Assembly: GCF_014195545.1 (NCBI RefSeq)
Contig: NZ_JACIBX010000009.1
Span: 1-64,000, forward strand
Direction: 5' to 3'
Source: Limimaricola variabilis
Lineage (GTDB): Bacteria > Pseudomonadota > Alphaproteobacteria > Rhodobacterales > Rhodobacteraceae
DNA length: 64,000 nucleotides
In this document: piece by piece, positions 23,812 through 32,906 of the stretch
Layout of the letters: every line of letters begins with the position of its first letter
How positions within the stretch are numbered: position 1 is the stretch's first letter
The notes under the pieces: model-generated
Told to the model about the DNA's origin: nothing
What the model saw: the letters and a program-made list of their open reading frames with translations, nothing else
The model's database searches: none
Made by a program: the position numbers and the translations under genes

Positions 23812-24363
23812 ATGAACAAGTATCTCACCGTATCCATCCTCGTCGGCGCGCTGGCGCTCTCTGCCTGTACCCGGCCCGACCGCTTCGGTGCGGGTGCCGG
23901 TGCTGGCGCGGACGGCATGGGCGTCGGGGCGGGCGCCGGCGCGGGCTTCGATCAGGCTGGTATCGGCCAGAGCGGCCTCGGCGCCGGCAATCCCAACAGC
24001 CCCGAATACTTCCAGCAGACCATCGGTGACCGCGTGCTCTTCGCGGTCGACCAGTCGACGCTGAGTGCGGAGGCGATGGCGACGCTGGACGGACAGGCGC
24101 AATGGCTGCAGGCCAACAGCGATTACCTCGCGGTGATCGAAGGCCATGCCGACGAGCAGGGCACCCGCGAATACAACGTCGCGCTGGGCGCGCGGCGGGC
24201 CAACGCGGCGCGCGAATACCTGATCTCGCGCGGCGTGCCGGCGAACCGGCTGCGCACCATCTCCTACGGCAAGGAGCGTCCGATCGCGACCTGCTCCGAT
24301 CCGAGCTGCTATGCGCAGAACCGTCGCGCCGTCACCGTGATCGCGGCCGGGGCGCTGAGCTGA
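23812..24363 (+). CDS. pal: peptidoglycan-associated lipoprotein Pal
   Basis: A 183-residue outer-membrane lipoprotein. The lipobox is LSAC (MNKYLTVSILVGALALSACT), cleaved before the cysteine. A Gly/Ala-rich linker (about 25-60) leads to the OmpA-like peptidoglycan-binding domain: VLFAVDQSTLSAEAMATLDG, VIEGHADEQGTREYNVALGA, RRANAAREYL and ISYGKERPIA. It anchors the outer membrane to diaminopimelate in peptidoglycan. The stop TGA overlaps the ATG of cpoB by one base. Confidence 0.97.
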   Translation: MNKYLTVSILVGALALSACTRPDRFGAGAGAGADGMGVGAGAGAGFDQAGIGQSGLGAGNPNSPEYFQQTIGDRVLFAVDQSTLSAEAMATLDGQAQWLQANSDYLAVIEGHADEQGTREYNVALGARRANAAREYLISRGVPANRLRTISYGKERPIATCSDPSCYAQNRRAVTVIAAGALS

Positions 24364-25196
24364 TGAAGGCCCCCCTGCGCAGCCTCGCGCTCCTGTGCGC
24401 CCTTGCGGCTCCGGCCGTGGGCAATGCGCAGGGGCAGTCCCAGACCCTAGCCGACATCCGGCAGGAGCTGTCGGTGCTCTATGGCGACATCCAGTCGCTC
24501 CGCCGCGAGCTCGACACCACCGGCGCCACGCCGCAGGCGGTCGGCGGAAACTCGGCGCTGGAACGCCTCAACGCCATCGAAGCGCAGCTTCAGGGCCTGA
24601 CCTCCAAGACCGAGGAGCTGGAGTTCCGGATCAACCGGATCACCACCGACGGCACCAACCGGGTCGGCGATCTCGAATTCCGGATCTGCGAGCTTGAGTC
24701 CGATTGCGACATCAGCCAGCTCGGCGACACGCCGAGCCTCGGCGGCGTCGACAGCGCGTCTTCCGTACCCACCCCTGCGGCCCCGGCTCCGACCGGGTCC
24801 GGCCCCGCTCTCGCCGTCGGCGAGAAGGCGGATTTCGAGCGGGCGTCGGAGGTGCTCGCCCAAGGTGACTTTCGCAGCGCCGCTGACCAGTTTGCGGCCT
24901 ATCTCCAGGCCTACCCAGGCGGCGCGCTGAGCTCTGAGGCACTGTTCGGTCGCGGCGAAGCGTTGACCGGGCTGGGTGACAGCGCCGGCGCGGCGCGGGC
25001 CTATCTCGACAGCTTCTCCGGCGATCCCGACGGCAAGGTCGCACCACAGGCGCTGCTTAAGCTCGGCCAGTCGCTCGCGGCGCTGGGTCAGGTGCCCGAC
25101 GCTTGCGTGACGCTGGGCGAGGTCGGGACCCGCTTTCCGGGCGACCCGGCAGCGACCGAGGCGCAGACCGCGATGCGAAACCTGTCCTGCCAGTGA
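24363..25196 (+). CDS. cpoB: cell division coordinator CpoB / YbgF-type TPR protein
   Basis: A 277-residue periplasmic protein with a signal peptide (LRSLALLCALAAPAVGNAQG). The N-terminal half is a coiled coil (LADIRQELSVLYGDIQSLRR; AIEAQLQGLTSKTEELEFRI), used for trimerisation in relatives, and the C-terminal half has TPR repeats (GDFRSAADQFAAYLQAYPGG, ALFGRGEALTGLGDSAGAAR). CpoB links Tol energy state to PBP1B-dependent septal peptidoglycan synthesis. It starts in the pal stop and overlaps tilS by GTGA. Confidence 0.92.
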   Translation: MKAPLRSLALLCALAAPAVGNAQGQSQTLADIRQELSVLYGDIQSLRRELDTTGATPQAVGGNSALERLNAIEAQLQGLTSKTEELEFRINRITTDGTNRVGDLEFRICELESDCDISQLGDTPSLGGVDSASSVPTPAAPAPTGSGPALAVGEKADFERASEVLAQGDFRSAADQFAAYLQAYPGGALSSEALFGRGEALTGLGDSAGAARAYLDSFSGDPDGKVAPQALLKLGQSLAALGQVPDACVTLGEVGTRFPGDPAATEAQTAMRNLSCQ

Positions 25197-26446
25197 CCAC
25201 GCGGCCCGATCCGCCGGGTGCGGTGGTCGCGAGTTTCTTCGAGACGTTCGAGACCGAGCTCCGCGAGGGGTTCGGTCTCGCCGTATCGGGGGGCGGGGAT
25301 TCCATGGCGCTGCTGCACCTCATGACGCGTGAGGCGCAGGCTCGTGGCATCCCTTGCCGCGCGGCGACGGTCGATCACGGGCTGCGCCCCGAGGCCAGGG
25401 CCGAGGCGATGCGCGTGGCCAGTGCCTGTATGGAATTGGGCGTGCCGCACGAGATTCTTCACTGGACCGGTTGGGACCGCAGGGGGAATCTGCAGGACGC
25501 CGCCCGCCACGCGCGGCAACGCCTGCTCGGGAACTGGGCCGCGTGCCATGGGCTCGGCACGGTGGCACTGGGACACACGCTGGATGATCAGGCCGAAACG
25601 GTGCTGATGCGGCTGGCGCGCGGCTCCGGCGTCGACGGGCTGTCGGGGATGGCTCAGGCGCGGCGCGAAGGCGGGTTCACATGGCTGCGGCCATTGCTCG
25701 GTCTGCGTCGGGATGCGTTGCGTGACTGGCTGCAGGAACGGGGTATCGCGTGGGACGAGGATCCCTCCAACGCCGATCCGCGGTTCCAGCGGGTTCGCGC
25801 CCGGGACGCGCTTGCGCAGCTCGAACCGGTCGGCATCGATGCGCAGGGGTTGGCCGAGACCGCGGAGCGCATGGCGATGGCGCGGGAGGCGCTGGATCAC
25901 CTTGCAGGCGACCTCTCCGCCCGCGCGCTGCGGCTTGCAGGCGGCGCGGTCCGGATCGACGCCGTTGCGCTGCGCGAGGCCCCGGAGGAGACGCGACTGC
26001 GGCTGGTGTCGGCGGCGCTGCGCTGGATTGGCGGGGCGGCCTATCGTCCAAGGCTCGACAGCTTGCGCCGCGCGCTCGACCAAGCGGCGGCTGGGCAATG
26101 GCGCAGCCTGTCAGGGGTGCTGTTGGGCGAGAGGGCAGGGCAGCTGTGGCTGTGCCGCGAACCCGCACGGGTCGGACCGGATGTGGCGCCCGATGCCCTC
26201 TGGGACGGGCGCTGGCGGCTCGAGACCGCGCCCAGGGAGGCGGGGCTGCGACTCGGGGCGCTGGGCACCGCCGGGCTCGCGCACTGTCCGGATTGGCGTG
26301 ACACCGGACTGCCGCGACCCGCCTTGCTCGCCAGCCCGGCGCTGTGGCGCGGCGAAACGCTCCTCGCGGCGCCGATCGCCGGATGTGGGAACGATTCCGG
26401 CGCGCGGATTGTCGCGGAGTTCCCTTATCCGGCGCTTCCGCATTGA
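25193..26446 (+). CDS. tilS: tRNA(Ile)-lysidine synthetase TilS
   Basis: A 417-residue ATP-dependent enzyme that adds lysine to C34 of tRNA-Ile2 (CAU), changing its decoding to AUA. The PP-loop is AVSGGGDSMALLHLM; GHTLDDQAETVLMRLARGSG and FTWLRPLLGLRRDALRDWL follow. The conserved start region suggests the GTG at 25193, which overlaps the cpoB stop; longer starts would intrude into cpoB. The C-terminal part is variable, as usual. Confidence 0.93.
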   Translation: MTTRPDPPGAVVASFFETFETELREGFGLAVSGGGDSMALLHLMTREAQARGIPCRAATVDHGLRPEARAEAMRVASACMELGVPHEILHWTGWDRRGNLQDAARHARQRLLGNWAACHGLGTVALGHTLDDQAETVLMRLARGSGVDGLSGMAQARREGGFTWLRPLLGLRRDALRDWLQERGIAWDEDPSNADPRFQRVRARDALAQLEPVGIDAQGLAETAERMAMAREALDHLAGDLSARALRLAGGAVRIDAVALREAPEETRLRLVSAALRWIGGAAYRPRLDSLRRALDQAAAGQWRSLSGVLLGERAGQLWLCREPARVGPDVAPDALWDGRWRLETAPREAGLRLGALGTAGLAHCPDWRDTGLPRPALLASPALWRGETLLAAPIAGCGNDSGARIVAEFPYPALPH

Positions 26447-26528
26447 AGATGCCACGGCAATCTCTATCTTGATTTCACGGTCCTCGCGCCGATAAGCGCG
26501 GACTGATCTATTTTTCGGAGGAAATCCC

Positions 26529-28445
26529 TTGGGCAACGCGCGCAACATCGCCTTCTGGGTCGTGCTCTTCTTGCTGATCCTGGCGCTGTTCAACCTGTTC
26601 AGCGGCGGGCAGTCCACGCTCCAGTCGAATTCCCGCAATTATTCCGACTTCGTCGAGGCGGTGGAGACGGGCAATGTCGCGCAGGTGACGCTCGACGGCG
26701 AAGAGGTCCGCTACCGCGGCACCGACGGTCGTGACTACGTCACCATCAAGCCCGAGGATGCCGAGGTCACGCAGCTGCTGATCGAACGCGACATCCCCGT
26801 GAGCGCGCGCAGCCAGGAGCAGTCGGGTTTCACCACCTTCCTGCTGTCGCTGCTGCCCTTCCTGCTGCTGATCGGTGTCTGGATCTACTTCATGAACCGG
26901 ATGCAGGGCGGCGGACGCGGCGGCGCCATGGGCTTTGGCAAGAGCCGGGCCAAGCTGCTGACGGAAAAGCATGGCCGCGTCACCTTCGACGACGTCGCCG
27001 GCATCGACGAGGCCAAGGACGAGCTCGAGGAGATCGTCGAATTCCTGCGCAACCCGCAGAAGTTCTCGCGCCTTGGCGGCAAGATCCCCAAGGGCGCGCT
27101 GCTCGTGGGCCCTCCGGGCACCGGTAAGACGCTGCTGGCACGTGCCATCGCGGGCGAAGCGGGCGTGCCCTTCTTCACCATCTCGGGCTCCGACTTTGTC
27201 GAGATGTTCGTGGGCGTCGGCGCCAGCCGCGTGCGCGACATGTTCGAGCAGGCCAAGAAGAACGCACCCTGCATCGTCTTCATCGACGAGATCGACGCCG
27301 TGGGTCGGTCGCGTGGCGTGGGCTATGGCGGCGGCAACGACGAGCGCGAGCAGACGCTGAACCAGCTTCTGGTCGAGATGGACGGCTTCGAGGCGAACGA
27401 GGGCATCATCATCGTCGCGGCGACCAACCGTCCTGACGTGCTCGACCCCGCGCTGCTGCGCCCGGGCCGTTTCGACCGCCAGGTGCAGGTGCCGAACCCT
27501 GACATCAAGGGCCGCGAGAAGATCCTCGGCGTGCATGCCCGCAAGGTGCCGCTTGGCCCGGATGTCGATCTGCGCATCATCGCGCGTGGCACCCCCGGTT
27601 TCTCGGGCGCGGATCTCGCCAACCTCGTCAACGAGGCGGCGCTGATGGCCGCGCGCGTCGGCCGCCGGTTCGTGACGATGATCGATTTCGAGAACGCCAA
27701 GGACAAGGTCATGATGGGCTCGGAGCGTCGCTCCATGGTCATGACCGAGGACGAGAAGAAGCTGACTGCCTATCACGAGGCCGGTCACGCCATCGTCGGC
27801 CTCAACGTTCCGCAGCATGACCCGATCCACAAGGCGACCATCATCCCGCGTGGCCGGGCCCTTGGTCTGGTGCTAAGCTTGCCCGAGCGCGACCAGCTCT
27901 CGGTCACCTACACCAAGTACAAGTCCAAGATCGCCATGGCGATGGGCGGCAAGGTCGCCGAGGAGCTGATCTTCGGCAAGGAGAACGTGACCTCGGGCGC
28001 CACCTCGGACATCCAGCAGGTGACCAAGATCGCCCGTGCGATGGTCACGCAGTTCGGCTTCTCGGACAAGATCGGCCATATCGACTACGCCAACGAGCAG
28101 CAGAGCTATCTCGGCTCCTACTCCGGCGGGGCGAGCCACTCGGCCGAGACCCAGAAGATCATCGACGAAGAAGTCCGCCGGATCATCGACGAGGGTTACG
28201 AGACCGCCAAGCGCATCCTGACCGAGCGGCGCGAGGATCTCGAGCGTCTGGCGCAGGGTCTCCTGGAGTACGAGACGCTGACCGGCAACGAGATCACCCG
28301 CGTTATCGCCGGCGAGCCGCTCAACAGGGGCGACGATGACGACCACCAGAAGCCCGAGCAGGGCGGCGGCGCGTCGATCACCGCGATCCCCAAGACGCGC
28401 AAGCCCAAGGCGCCCGATGGCGGGCTGCCCGAGCCCAGCGCCTGA
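26529..28445 (+). CDS. ftsH: ATP-dependent zinc metalloprotease FtsH
   Basis: A 638-residue membrane-anchored AAA protease. Two membrane segments ([20 protein letters not shown] near the N-terminus; [20 protein letters not shown] about residues 98-121) bracket a periplasmic domain. Walker [21 protein letters not shown], the aromatic pore-loop region around [15 protein letters not shown], the second region of homology ([20 protein letters not shown]) and zinc site HEAGH are all present. The start is a TTG at 26529 with GGAGG eight bases upstream. A low-start codon and strong ribosome site are the only oddities. It degrades misassembled membrane proteins and regulators. Confidence 0.98.
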   Translation: MGNARNIAFWVVLFLLILALFNLFSGGQSTLQSNSRNYSDFVEAVETGNVAQVTLDGEEVRYRGTDGRDYVTIKPEDAEVTQLLIERDIPVSARSQEQSGFTTFLLSLLPFLLLIGVWIYFMNRMQGGGRGGAMGFGKSRAKLLTEKHGRVTFDDVAGIDEAKDELEEIVEFLRNPQKFSRLGGKIPKGALLVGPPGTGKTLLARAIAGEAGVPFFTISGSDFVEMFVGVGASRVRDMFEQAKKNAPCIVFIDEIDAVGRSRGVGYGGGNDEREQTLNQLLVEMDGFEANEGIIIVAATNRPDVLDPALLRPGRFDRQVQVPNPDIKGREKILGVHARKVPLGPDVDLRIIARGTPGFSGADLANLVNEAALMAARVGRRFVTMIDFENAKDKVMMGSERRSMVMTEDEKKLTAYHEAGHAIVGLNVPQHDPIHKATIIPRGRALGLVLSLPERDQLSVTYTKYKSKIAMAMGGKVAEELIFGKENVTSGATSDIQQVTKIARAMVTQFGFSDKIGHIDYANEQQSYLGSYSGGASHSAETQKIIDEEVRRIIDEGYETAKRILTERREDLERLAQGLLEYETLTGNEITRVIAGEPLNRGDDDDHQKPEQGGGASITAIPKTRKPKAPDGGLPEPSA

Positions 28446-28473
28446 GCGCCACGTTCCACGTGAATCGATATCG

Positions 28474-28503
28474 GCCCCGGCCCCGCAAGGCGCCGGGGCT
28501 TTT
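28474..28503 (+). terminator. rho-independent terminator after ftsH
   Basis: GCCCCGGC (28474-28481) and GCCGGGGC (28492-28499) form an eight-base perfect stem followed by TTTT. It lies about 30 bases after the ftsH stop and closes the tol/tilS/ftsH transcription unit. Confidence 0.9.
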
Positions 28504-28566
28504 CATGTGCGCTTGAGCGAGGCGGAACCTGCTGGCATGAGGAGTGCAACCAATGCAGGAATCGCC

Positions 28567-29166
28567 ATGCCCGCGCTTGCCCCTACCGAATTCACCGGAT
28601 GCATCACCTGGCTCGGCCGTGTTCCGCACCGCAACGAAGCGCCGATCGAAACGCTGGCGCTCGAAAAGATGGAGCTCGGTTTCGGTGGCATGGATGGCGA
28701 GGTTCATGCCGGCCTGACCCGTCCCTCCTGCTCGCGCGTCACCTCGCAGCATCCCAAGGGGACCGAGATCCGTAACACCCGTCAGCTCAGCCTTGTGGGC
28801 GCAGAGGAGCTCGACGAGATCGCGAAACGGCTCGACCTCGAGGCGGTCGATCCCGCTTGGCTCGGCGCCTCGGTGGTGATCGCCGGTCTGCCGGATTTCA
28901 GCCACCTGCCGCCCTCGGCGCGCCTGCAGGGGCCAGACGGCTGCACCCTGGTCATCGATATGCAGAACCGGCCCTGCCAGTTCCCCGCCATGACCATCGA
29001 GACGGCACGGCCGGGCCATGGCAAGGCGTTCAAATCTGCCTCCAAGGGGCTGCGCGGCGTCACGGCATGGGTCGAACGCCCCGGCACATTGCGGTCGGGC
29101 GATACGCTTCGCCTGCATCTGCCGGATCAGCGGGCGTGGCGTCCCGTTGCCGCAGGCGACGCATAA
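28567..29166 (+). CDS. MOSC domain-containing protein
   Basis: A 199-residue MOSC-domain protein. MOSC domains (molybdenum cofactor sulfurase C-terminal) handle persulfide or sulfur carried on a conserved cysteine, or bind Mo-cofactor ligands. The pattern ITWLGRVPHRNEAPIETLAL, VHAGLTRPSCSRVTSQHPKG and NTRQLSLVGAEELDEIAKRL fits, with the cysteine in RPSCSRV a candidate active residue; a second Cys is in NRPCQFP. The ATG at 28567 was chosen for the start of the fold. Substrate unknown. It is separated from ftsH by a terminator. Confidence 0.85.
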   Translation: MPALAPTEFTGCITWLGRVPHRNEAPIETLALEKMELGFGGMDGEVHAGLTRPSCSRVTSQHPKGTEIRNTRQLSLVGAEELDEIAKRLDLEAVDPAWLGASVVIAGLPDFSHLPPSARLQGPDGCTLVIDMQNRPCQFPAMTIETARPGHGKAFKSASKGLRGVTAWVERPGTLRSGDTLRLHLPDQRAWRPVAAGDA

Positions 29167-29247
29167 GGGCCGCGATGGGTCGCCTGGGCGCGGGACAGCG
29201 CGGCCGGGCGGGTGAGGCTGGGGTCAGGACAGGGGGGAACTAGGCGC

Positions 29248-30924
29248 ATGGCACAGAAATCCGACATCGAGATCGCCCGCGCGGCGGACAAGCTGCCGAT
29301 CCGCGAGATCGGCGCACGGCTGGGCATTCCCGAAGCCGACCTGCTGCCCTATGGGCACGACAAGGCCAAGATCTCCCAACGCTTCATCGACGGGCTGAAG
29401 GATCGCCCTTCGGGCAGGCTGATCCTCGTCACCGCCATCAACCCGACCCCGGCCGGCGAGGGCAAGACCACGACGACCGTGGGGCTGGGCGATGCGATCA
29501 ACCGGATCGGCCGCAAGGCCGCGATCTGCATCCGCGAGGCGTCCCTCGGACCGAATTTCGGCATGAAGGGCGGCGCCGCTGGTGGCGGTTATGCGCAGAT
29601 CGTGCCGATGGAGGAGATGAACCTTCATTTCACCGGCGATTTCCACGCGATCACCAGTGCCCACAACCTGCTCGCCGCGATGATCGACAACCACATCTAT
29701 TGGGGCAACGAGCTCGACATCGACACCCGCCGCATCACATGGCGCCGGGTGATCGACATGAACGACCGAGCGTTGCGGCAGATCACCGCGAGCCTGGGCG
29801 GCGTGACCAACGGCTTTCCGCGCGAAGCGGGGTTCGACATCACCGTCGCGTCCGAAGTCATGGCGATCCTCTGCCTCGCCACCGATCTGCGCGATCTGCA
29901 AAGGCGGCTGGGCGACATGATCGTGGCCTACAGACGTGACAGGTCGCCGGTCTTTGCCCGCGATCTCAAGGCGGATGGCGCGATGACGGTGCTGCTGCGC
30001 GACGCGATGCAGCCCAACCTCGTGCAGACGCTCGAGAACAACCCCGCCTTCGTCCATGGCGGCCCTTTCGCCAACATCGCGCATGGCTGCAACTCGGTCA
30101 TCGCCACCACCACGGCGCTCAAGCTCGCCGATTTCGTGGTGACAGAAGCCGGTTTCGGCGCCGATCTGGGCGCCGAGAAGTTCTTTGACATCAAGTGTCG
30201 CAAGGCCGGGCTGCACCCCGATGCGGCGGTGCTCGTGGCGACGATCCGGGCGCTGAAGATGAATGGCGGCACCGCTAAGGAGGATCTCGGCACCCCGGAT
30301 GCGGAAGCCGTCTCGCGCGGCTGCGCCAATCTCGGGCGGCACCTCGCCAACCTCAAGGGCTTCGGCGTGCCGGTGATCGTCGCGATCAATCATTTCGCAG
30401 GTGACAGCGAGGCCGAGATCGCCGCCGTGACGGACTATGTCCACCAGCACGGCTCCGAGGCGGTGCTGTGCCGGCATTGGGCCGAGGGCGGCAAGGGCGC
30501 CGAGGCGTTGGCCGAGCGGGTCGTGAAGCTGGCCGAGAGCGGCGCCTCCTCATTCGCGCCGCTCTACGAGGACGAGATGGGCCTCTTCGACAAGATCGAC
30601 ACCATCGCCCGGCGCATCTACCACGCCGATCAGGCCATCGCGGATGCCAAGATCCGCGACCAGCTCCATGCATGGGAGGCGCAGGGCTACGGCCATCTGC
30701 CGGTCTGCATGGCCAAGACGCAGTATTCCTTCACCACCGATCCCACCCGGCGCGGCGCCCCTACCGGCCACGACGTGCCGGTCCGCGAGGTCCGGCTCTC
30801 GGCTGGGGCGGGCTTCGTCGTCGCGGTCTGCGGGGAGATCATGACCATGCCCGGCCTACCGAGCCGTCCTGCAGCAGAGAAGATTCGGCTATGCGATGCC
30901 GGTCATGTCGAGGGTCTGTTCTAG
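29248..30924 (+). CDS. fhs: formate-tetrahydrofolate ligase
   Basis: A 558-residue enzyme that makes 10-formyl-THF from formate, THF and ATP. The ATP-binding loop [40 protein letters not shown] and LTGDFHAI-like [14 protein letters not shown] are characteristic. It feeds formyl groups into purine synthesis and C1 flow with FolD, encoded just downstream. The start at [20 protein letters not shown] matches family N-termini; the track extends upstream without support. In methylotrophic or formate-using rhodobacters, fhs and folD commonly lie together. Confidence 0.98.
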   Translation: MAQKSDIEIARAADKLPIREIGARLGIPEADLLPYGHDKAKISQRFIDGLKDRPSGRLILVTAINPTPAGEGKTTTTVGLGDAINRIGRKAAICIREASLGPNFGMKGGAAGGGYAQIVPMEEMNLHFTGDFHAITSAHNLLAAMIDNHIYWGNELDIDTRRITWRRVIDMNDRALRQITASLGGVTNGFPREAGFDITVASEVMAILCLATDLRDLQRRLGDMIVAYRRDRSPVFARDLKADGAMTVLLRDAMQPNLVQTLENNPAFVHGGPFANIAHGCNSVIATTTALKLADFVVTEAGFGADLGAEKFFDIKCRKAGLHPDAAVLVATIRALKMNGGTAKEDLGTPDAEAVSRGCANLGRHLANLKGFGVPVIVAINHFAGDSEAEIAAVTDYVHQHGSEAVLCRHWAEGGKGAEALAERVVKLAESGASSFAPLYEDEMGLFDKIDTIARRIYHADQAIADAKIRDQLHAWEAQGYGHLPVCMAKTQYSFTTDPTRRGAPTGHDVPVREVRLSAGAGFVVAVCGEIMTMPGLPSRPAAEKIRLCDAGHVEGLF

Positions 30925-30946
30925 GCCGTCGCACTGTGGGAAAAGG

Positions 30947-30969
30947 CCCCCGAACGAGCTTTCGGAGGG
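30947..30969 (+). promoter_or_regulatory. hairpin overlapping the ribosome binding site of the chorismate-mutase-like gene
   Basis: CCCCCGAA (30947-30954) can pair with TTCGG-A-GGG (30961-30969), leaving a one-base bulge (A66) and a six-base loop. The right arm contains GGAGGG, the ribosome binding sequence of the gene starting at 30976. When folded, the site would be hidden. It may regulate translation of this gene and folD, or may act only as a weak processing or pause site; there is no T-run. Confidence 0.45.
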
Positions 30970-30975
30970 TTTCGA

Positions 30976-31281
30976 ATGACGGCAGCGGCCGAAATCGGCG
31001 ACATGGCGGCGCTCAGGCGCGAGATCGACGCGATCGACGCGGAGCTGGTGCGGCTTCTGGCGCACCGCTCCACGATGATCGAACGCGCGATCGAGCTGAA
31101 GCCGCGCGAGGGGTTGCCCGCCCGGATCGAAAGCCGGGTGCAGGACGTGCTCGACAAGGTGATCGCCCGCGCCCATGCCGAAGGTCTCGACATCGGCCTG
31201 ACCGAGCGGCTGTGGCGCGAGATGATGGAGCATTTCATCGCGCGCGAGGAAGAGGTTCTGGGCAAGGGAGACGCCGAATGA
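30976..31281 (+). CDS. chorismate mutase-like (AroQ-fold) protein
   Basis: A 101-residue all-helical protein of the AroQ/PchB class. Residues aligned with the E. coli chorismate mutase active site are visible: Arg in [13 protein letters not shown] (Arg11), Arg in LLAHRSTM (Arg28), Lys in IELKPRE (Lys39) and Arg in IESRVQDV (Arg51); the Gln88 position appears as Glu (MMEHFIARE). It could make prephenate, or be an isochorismate pyruvate-lyase-like or non-enzymatic relative. It lies between fhs and folD and overlaps folD by ATGA. Why an aromatic-pathway enzyme sits in a folate operon is unclear. Confidence 0.8.
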   Translation: MTAAAEIGDMAALRREIDAIDAELVRLLAHRSTMIERAIELKPREGLPARIESRVQDVLDKVIARAHAEGLDIGLTERLWREMMEHFIAREEEVLGKGDAE

Positions 31282-32171
31282 GCGCCACCATCATCGACGG
31301 CAAGGCGTTTGCCGCCGACATTCGCGGCCGCGTGGCCGAGCAGGTCGCGACCCTGAAGGAAGCGCATGGCATCACCCCCGGCCTGGCCGTGGTTCTGGTC
31401 GGCGCCGACCCGGCCTCAGAGGTCTATGTCCGCTCCAAGGGGCGGATGACGGTCGAGGTCGGGATGGAGAGCTTCGAGCACCGCCTGTCCGAAGACACCT
31501 CCGAGGCCGATCTGATGGCGCTGGTGAACAAGCTCAATGCCGACCCGAAGGTACATGGCATCCTCGTGCAGCTGCCGCTGCCCAAGCACATGAACTCAGA
31601 CGCTGTCATCAACGCCATCGATCCGGCCAAGGACGTGGACGGCTTTCATATCTCCAATGTCGGTCTTCTGGGCACCGGACAGAAGGCGATGGTGCCCTGC
31701 ACGCCGCTGGGCTGTCTCATGATGCTGCGCGATCATCTCGGCGACATGTCCGGCAAGGAAGCGGTGGTGATCGGCCGCTCCAACATCGTCGGCAAGCCGA
31801 TGGCCCATCTGCTGTTGGGCGAGAGCTGCACGGTGAGCATCGCCCATAGCCGCACCAAGGACATCGCCGATGTCGTGCGCCGTGCCGATATCGTGGTCGC
31901 GGCGGTTGGCCGTCCGAAGATGGTCAAGGGTGACTGGATCAAGCCCGGCGCGACCGTGATCGACGTCGGCATCAACCGGGTCGAGGCCCAGGGCGGCAAG
32001 ACGCGGCTGGTGGGCGATGTCGACTTCGACGCGGCGAAGGAGGTTGCGGGCGCGATCACCCCGGTCCCCGGCGGCGTCGGCCCGATGACCATCGCCTGCC
32101 TGCTGGCCAACACGCTCACGGCTGCCTGCCGCGCCAATGGCCTGCCCGAGCCCGAAGGGCTCACCGTCTAG
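31278..32171 (+). CDS. folD: bifunctional methylene-THF dehydrogenase / methenyl-THF cyclohydrolase
   Basis: A 297-residue FolD enzyme interconverting 5,10-methylene-, methenyl- and 10-formyl-THF with NADP. Motifs: [18 protein letters not shown] (contains the catalytic Lys of the YxxxK motif), [33 protein letters not shown], and nucleotide-binding [15 protein letters not shown], plus [15 protein letters not shown]. The start overlaps the preceding stop (ATGA). Its TAG stop shares a CTAG with the convergent pdeM gene, so no terminator lies between them. Confidence 0.98.
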   Translation: MSATIIDGKAFAADIRGRVAEQVATLKEAHGITPGLAVVLVGADPASEVYVRSKGRMTVEVGMESFEHRLSEDTSEADLMALVNKLNADPKVHGILVQLPLPKHMNSDAVINAIDPAKDVDGFHISNVGLLGTGQKAMVPCTPLGCLMMLRDHLGDMSGKEAVVIGRSNIVGKPMAHLLLGESCTVSIAHSRTKDIADVVRRADIVVAAVGRPKMVKGDWIKPGATVIDVGINRVEAQGGKTRLVGDVDFDAAKEVAGAITPVPGGVGPMTIACLLANTLTAACRANGLPEPEGLTV

Positions 32172-32857
32172 AACCGCCTGCGACCTCGCCCCGCGCCTGC
32201 GCGCGCGGGGTAGGGAACGAGCAAGGGCTTCGATCCGGTCAGCACCGCGAAGCCGGGGCTGCCGATCAACGCGCGCAGCTCCGGCGCGGTGGCGGGCATG
32301 CCGCCGGTATAGGCCCCGTAGGCGGGCAGGATCATCCGGGTCGCGTCGAAGAGCAGGCAGGCCCGCGCCTCGCCACAGCCGGGCAGGCCGAGCTTGGGGT
32401 GGTAATGTCCCGACAATTCGCCCTGCGCGCCCGGCTCGGCGATATGACGGAAGGTGAGCGGGCCCATGACCAGCTCGGCATGATGCACGCCGGGCAGCCC
32501 CGCCGGGCCGGGATCGTGGTTGCCCTCGACCCAATGCCATGCCCGCCCTTCGATCAACGAGACCAGATGCGCGCGGTCCTGCGGCTCCAGACCGGTCGCC
32601 GCGTCGAGATCGTCGAAACTGTCGCCCAGGCAAAGCACGCCATTCGCGCCCGTCGCGGCGAGATCGGCCTCCAGCCGCTCGAGCGTCGCGCGGGTCTCGT
32701 AGGGCGGCAGCATGGTGCCACGCCGCCGCGCGATGCGCTCGGACTTGCCCAAGTGTAGGTCCGACACGATCAACAGGTCGCGCGCGCGCCAAAGCAGCGC
32801 GCCCGAGGCCAACGCGCAAAGCGTCTCGCCTTGGAAGGGAATCTCGATGGCGTTCAT
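32168..32857 (-). CDS. pdeM: PdeM-type metallophosphoesterase (DNA repair associated)
   Basis: A 229-residue calcineurin-like phosphoesterase of the ligase-associated DNA damage response group. Metal-binding motifs are [11 protein letters not shown]-like ([12 protein letters not shown]), [15 protein letters not shown] and SGHYHPKLG, all complete. These proteins are encoded with a DEXH helicase, often with an ATP-dependent DNA ligase and exonuclease; here only the helicase partner is adjacent (50 bases upstream). The start at [20 protein letters not shown] was chosen because the preceding extension is low-complexity and overlaps the helicase stop. Confidence 0.85.
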   Translation of the reverse strand: MNAIEIPFQGETLCALASGALLWRARDLLIVSDLHLGKSERIARRRGTMLPPYETRATLERLEADLAATGANGVLCLGDSFDDLDAATGLEPQDRAHLVSLIEGRAWHWVEGNHDPGPAGLPGVHHAELVMGPLTFRHIAEPGAQGELSGHYHPKLGLPGCGEARACLLFDATRMILPAYGAYTGGMPATAPELRALIGSPGFAVLTGSKPLLVPYPARAGAGRGRRRF

Positions 32858-32906
32858 GGAACGTCCCCATGCCCGCGCAGGCCGCGCCATGCAAGCGGGC
32901 GGTCCC

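Noticed and set aside
29167-29247. Leader of fhs considered as a tetrahydrofolate riboswitch
   Set aside because: Only 81 bases, very G-rich, without a recognisable consensus fold. Known folate riboswitches could not be matched by eye.
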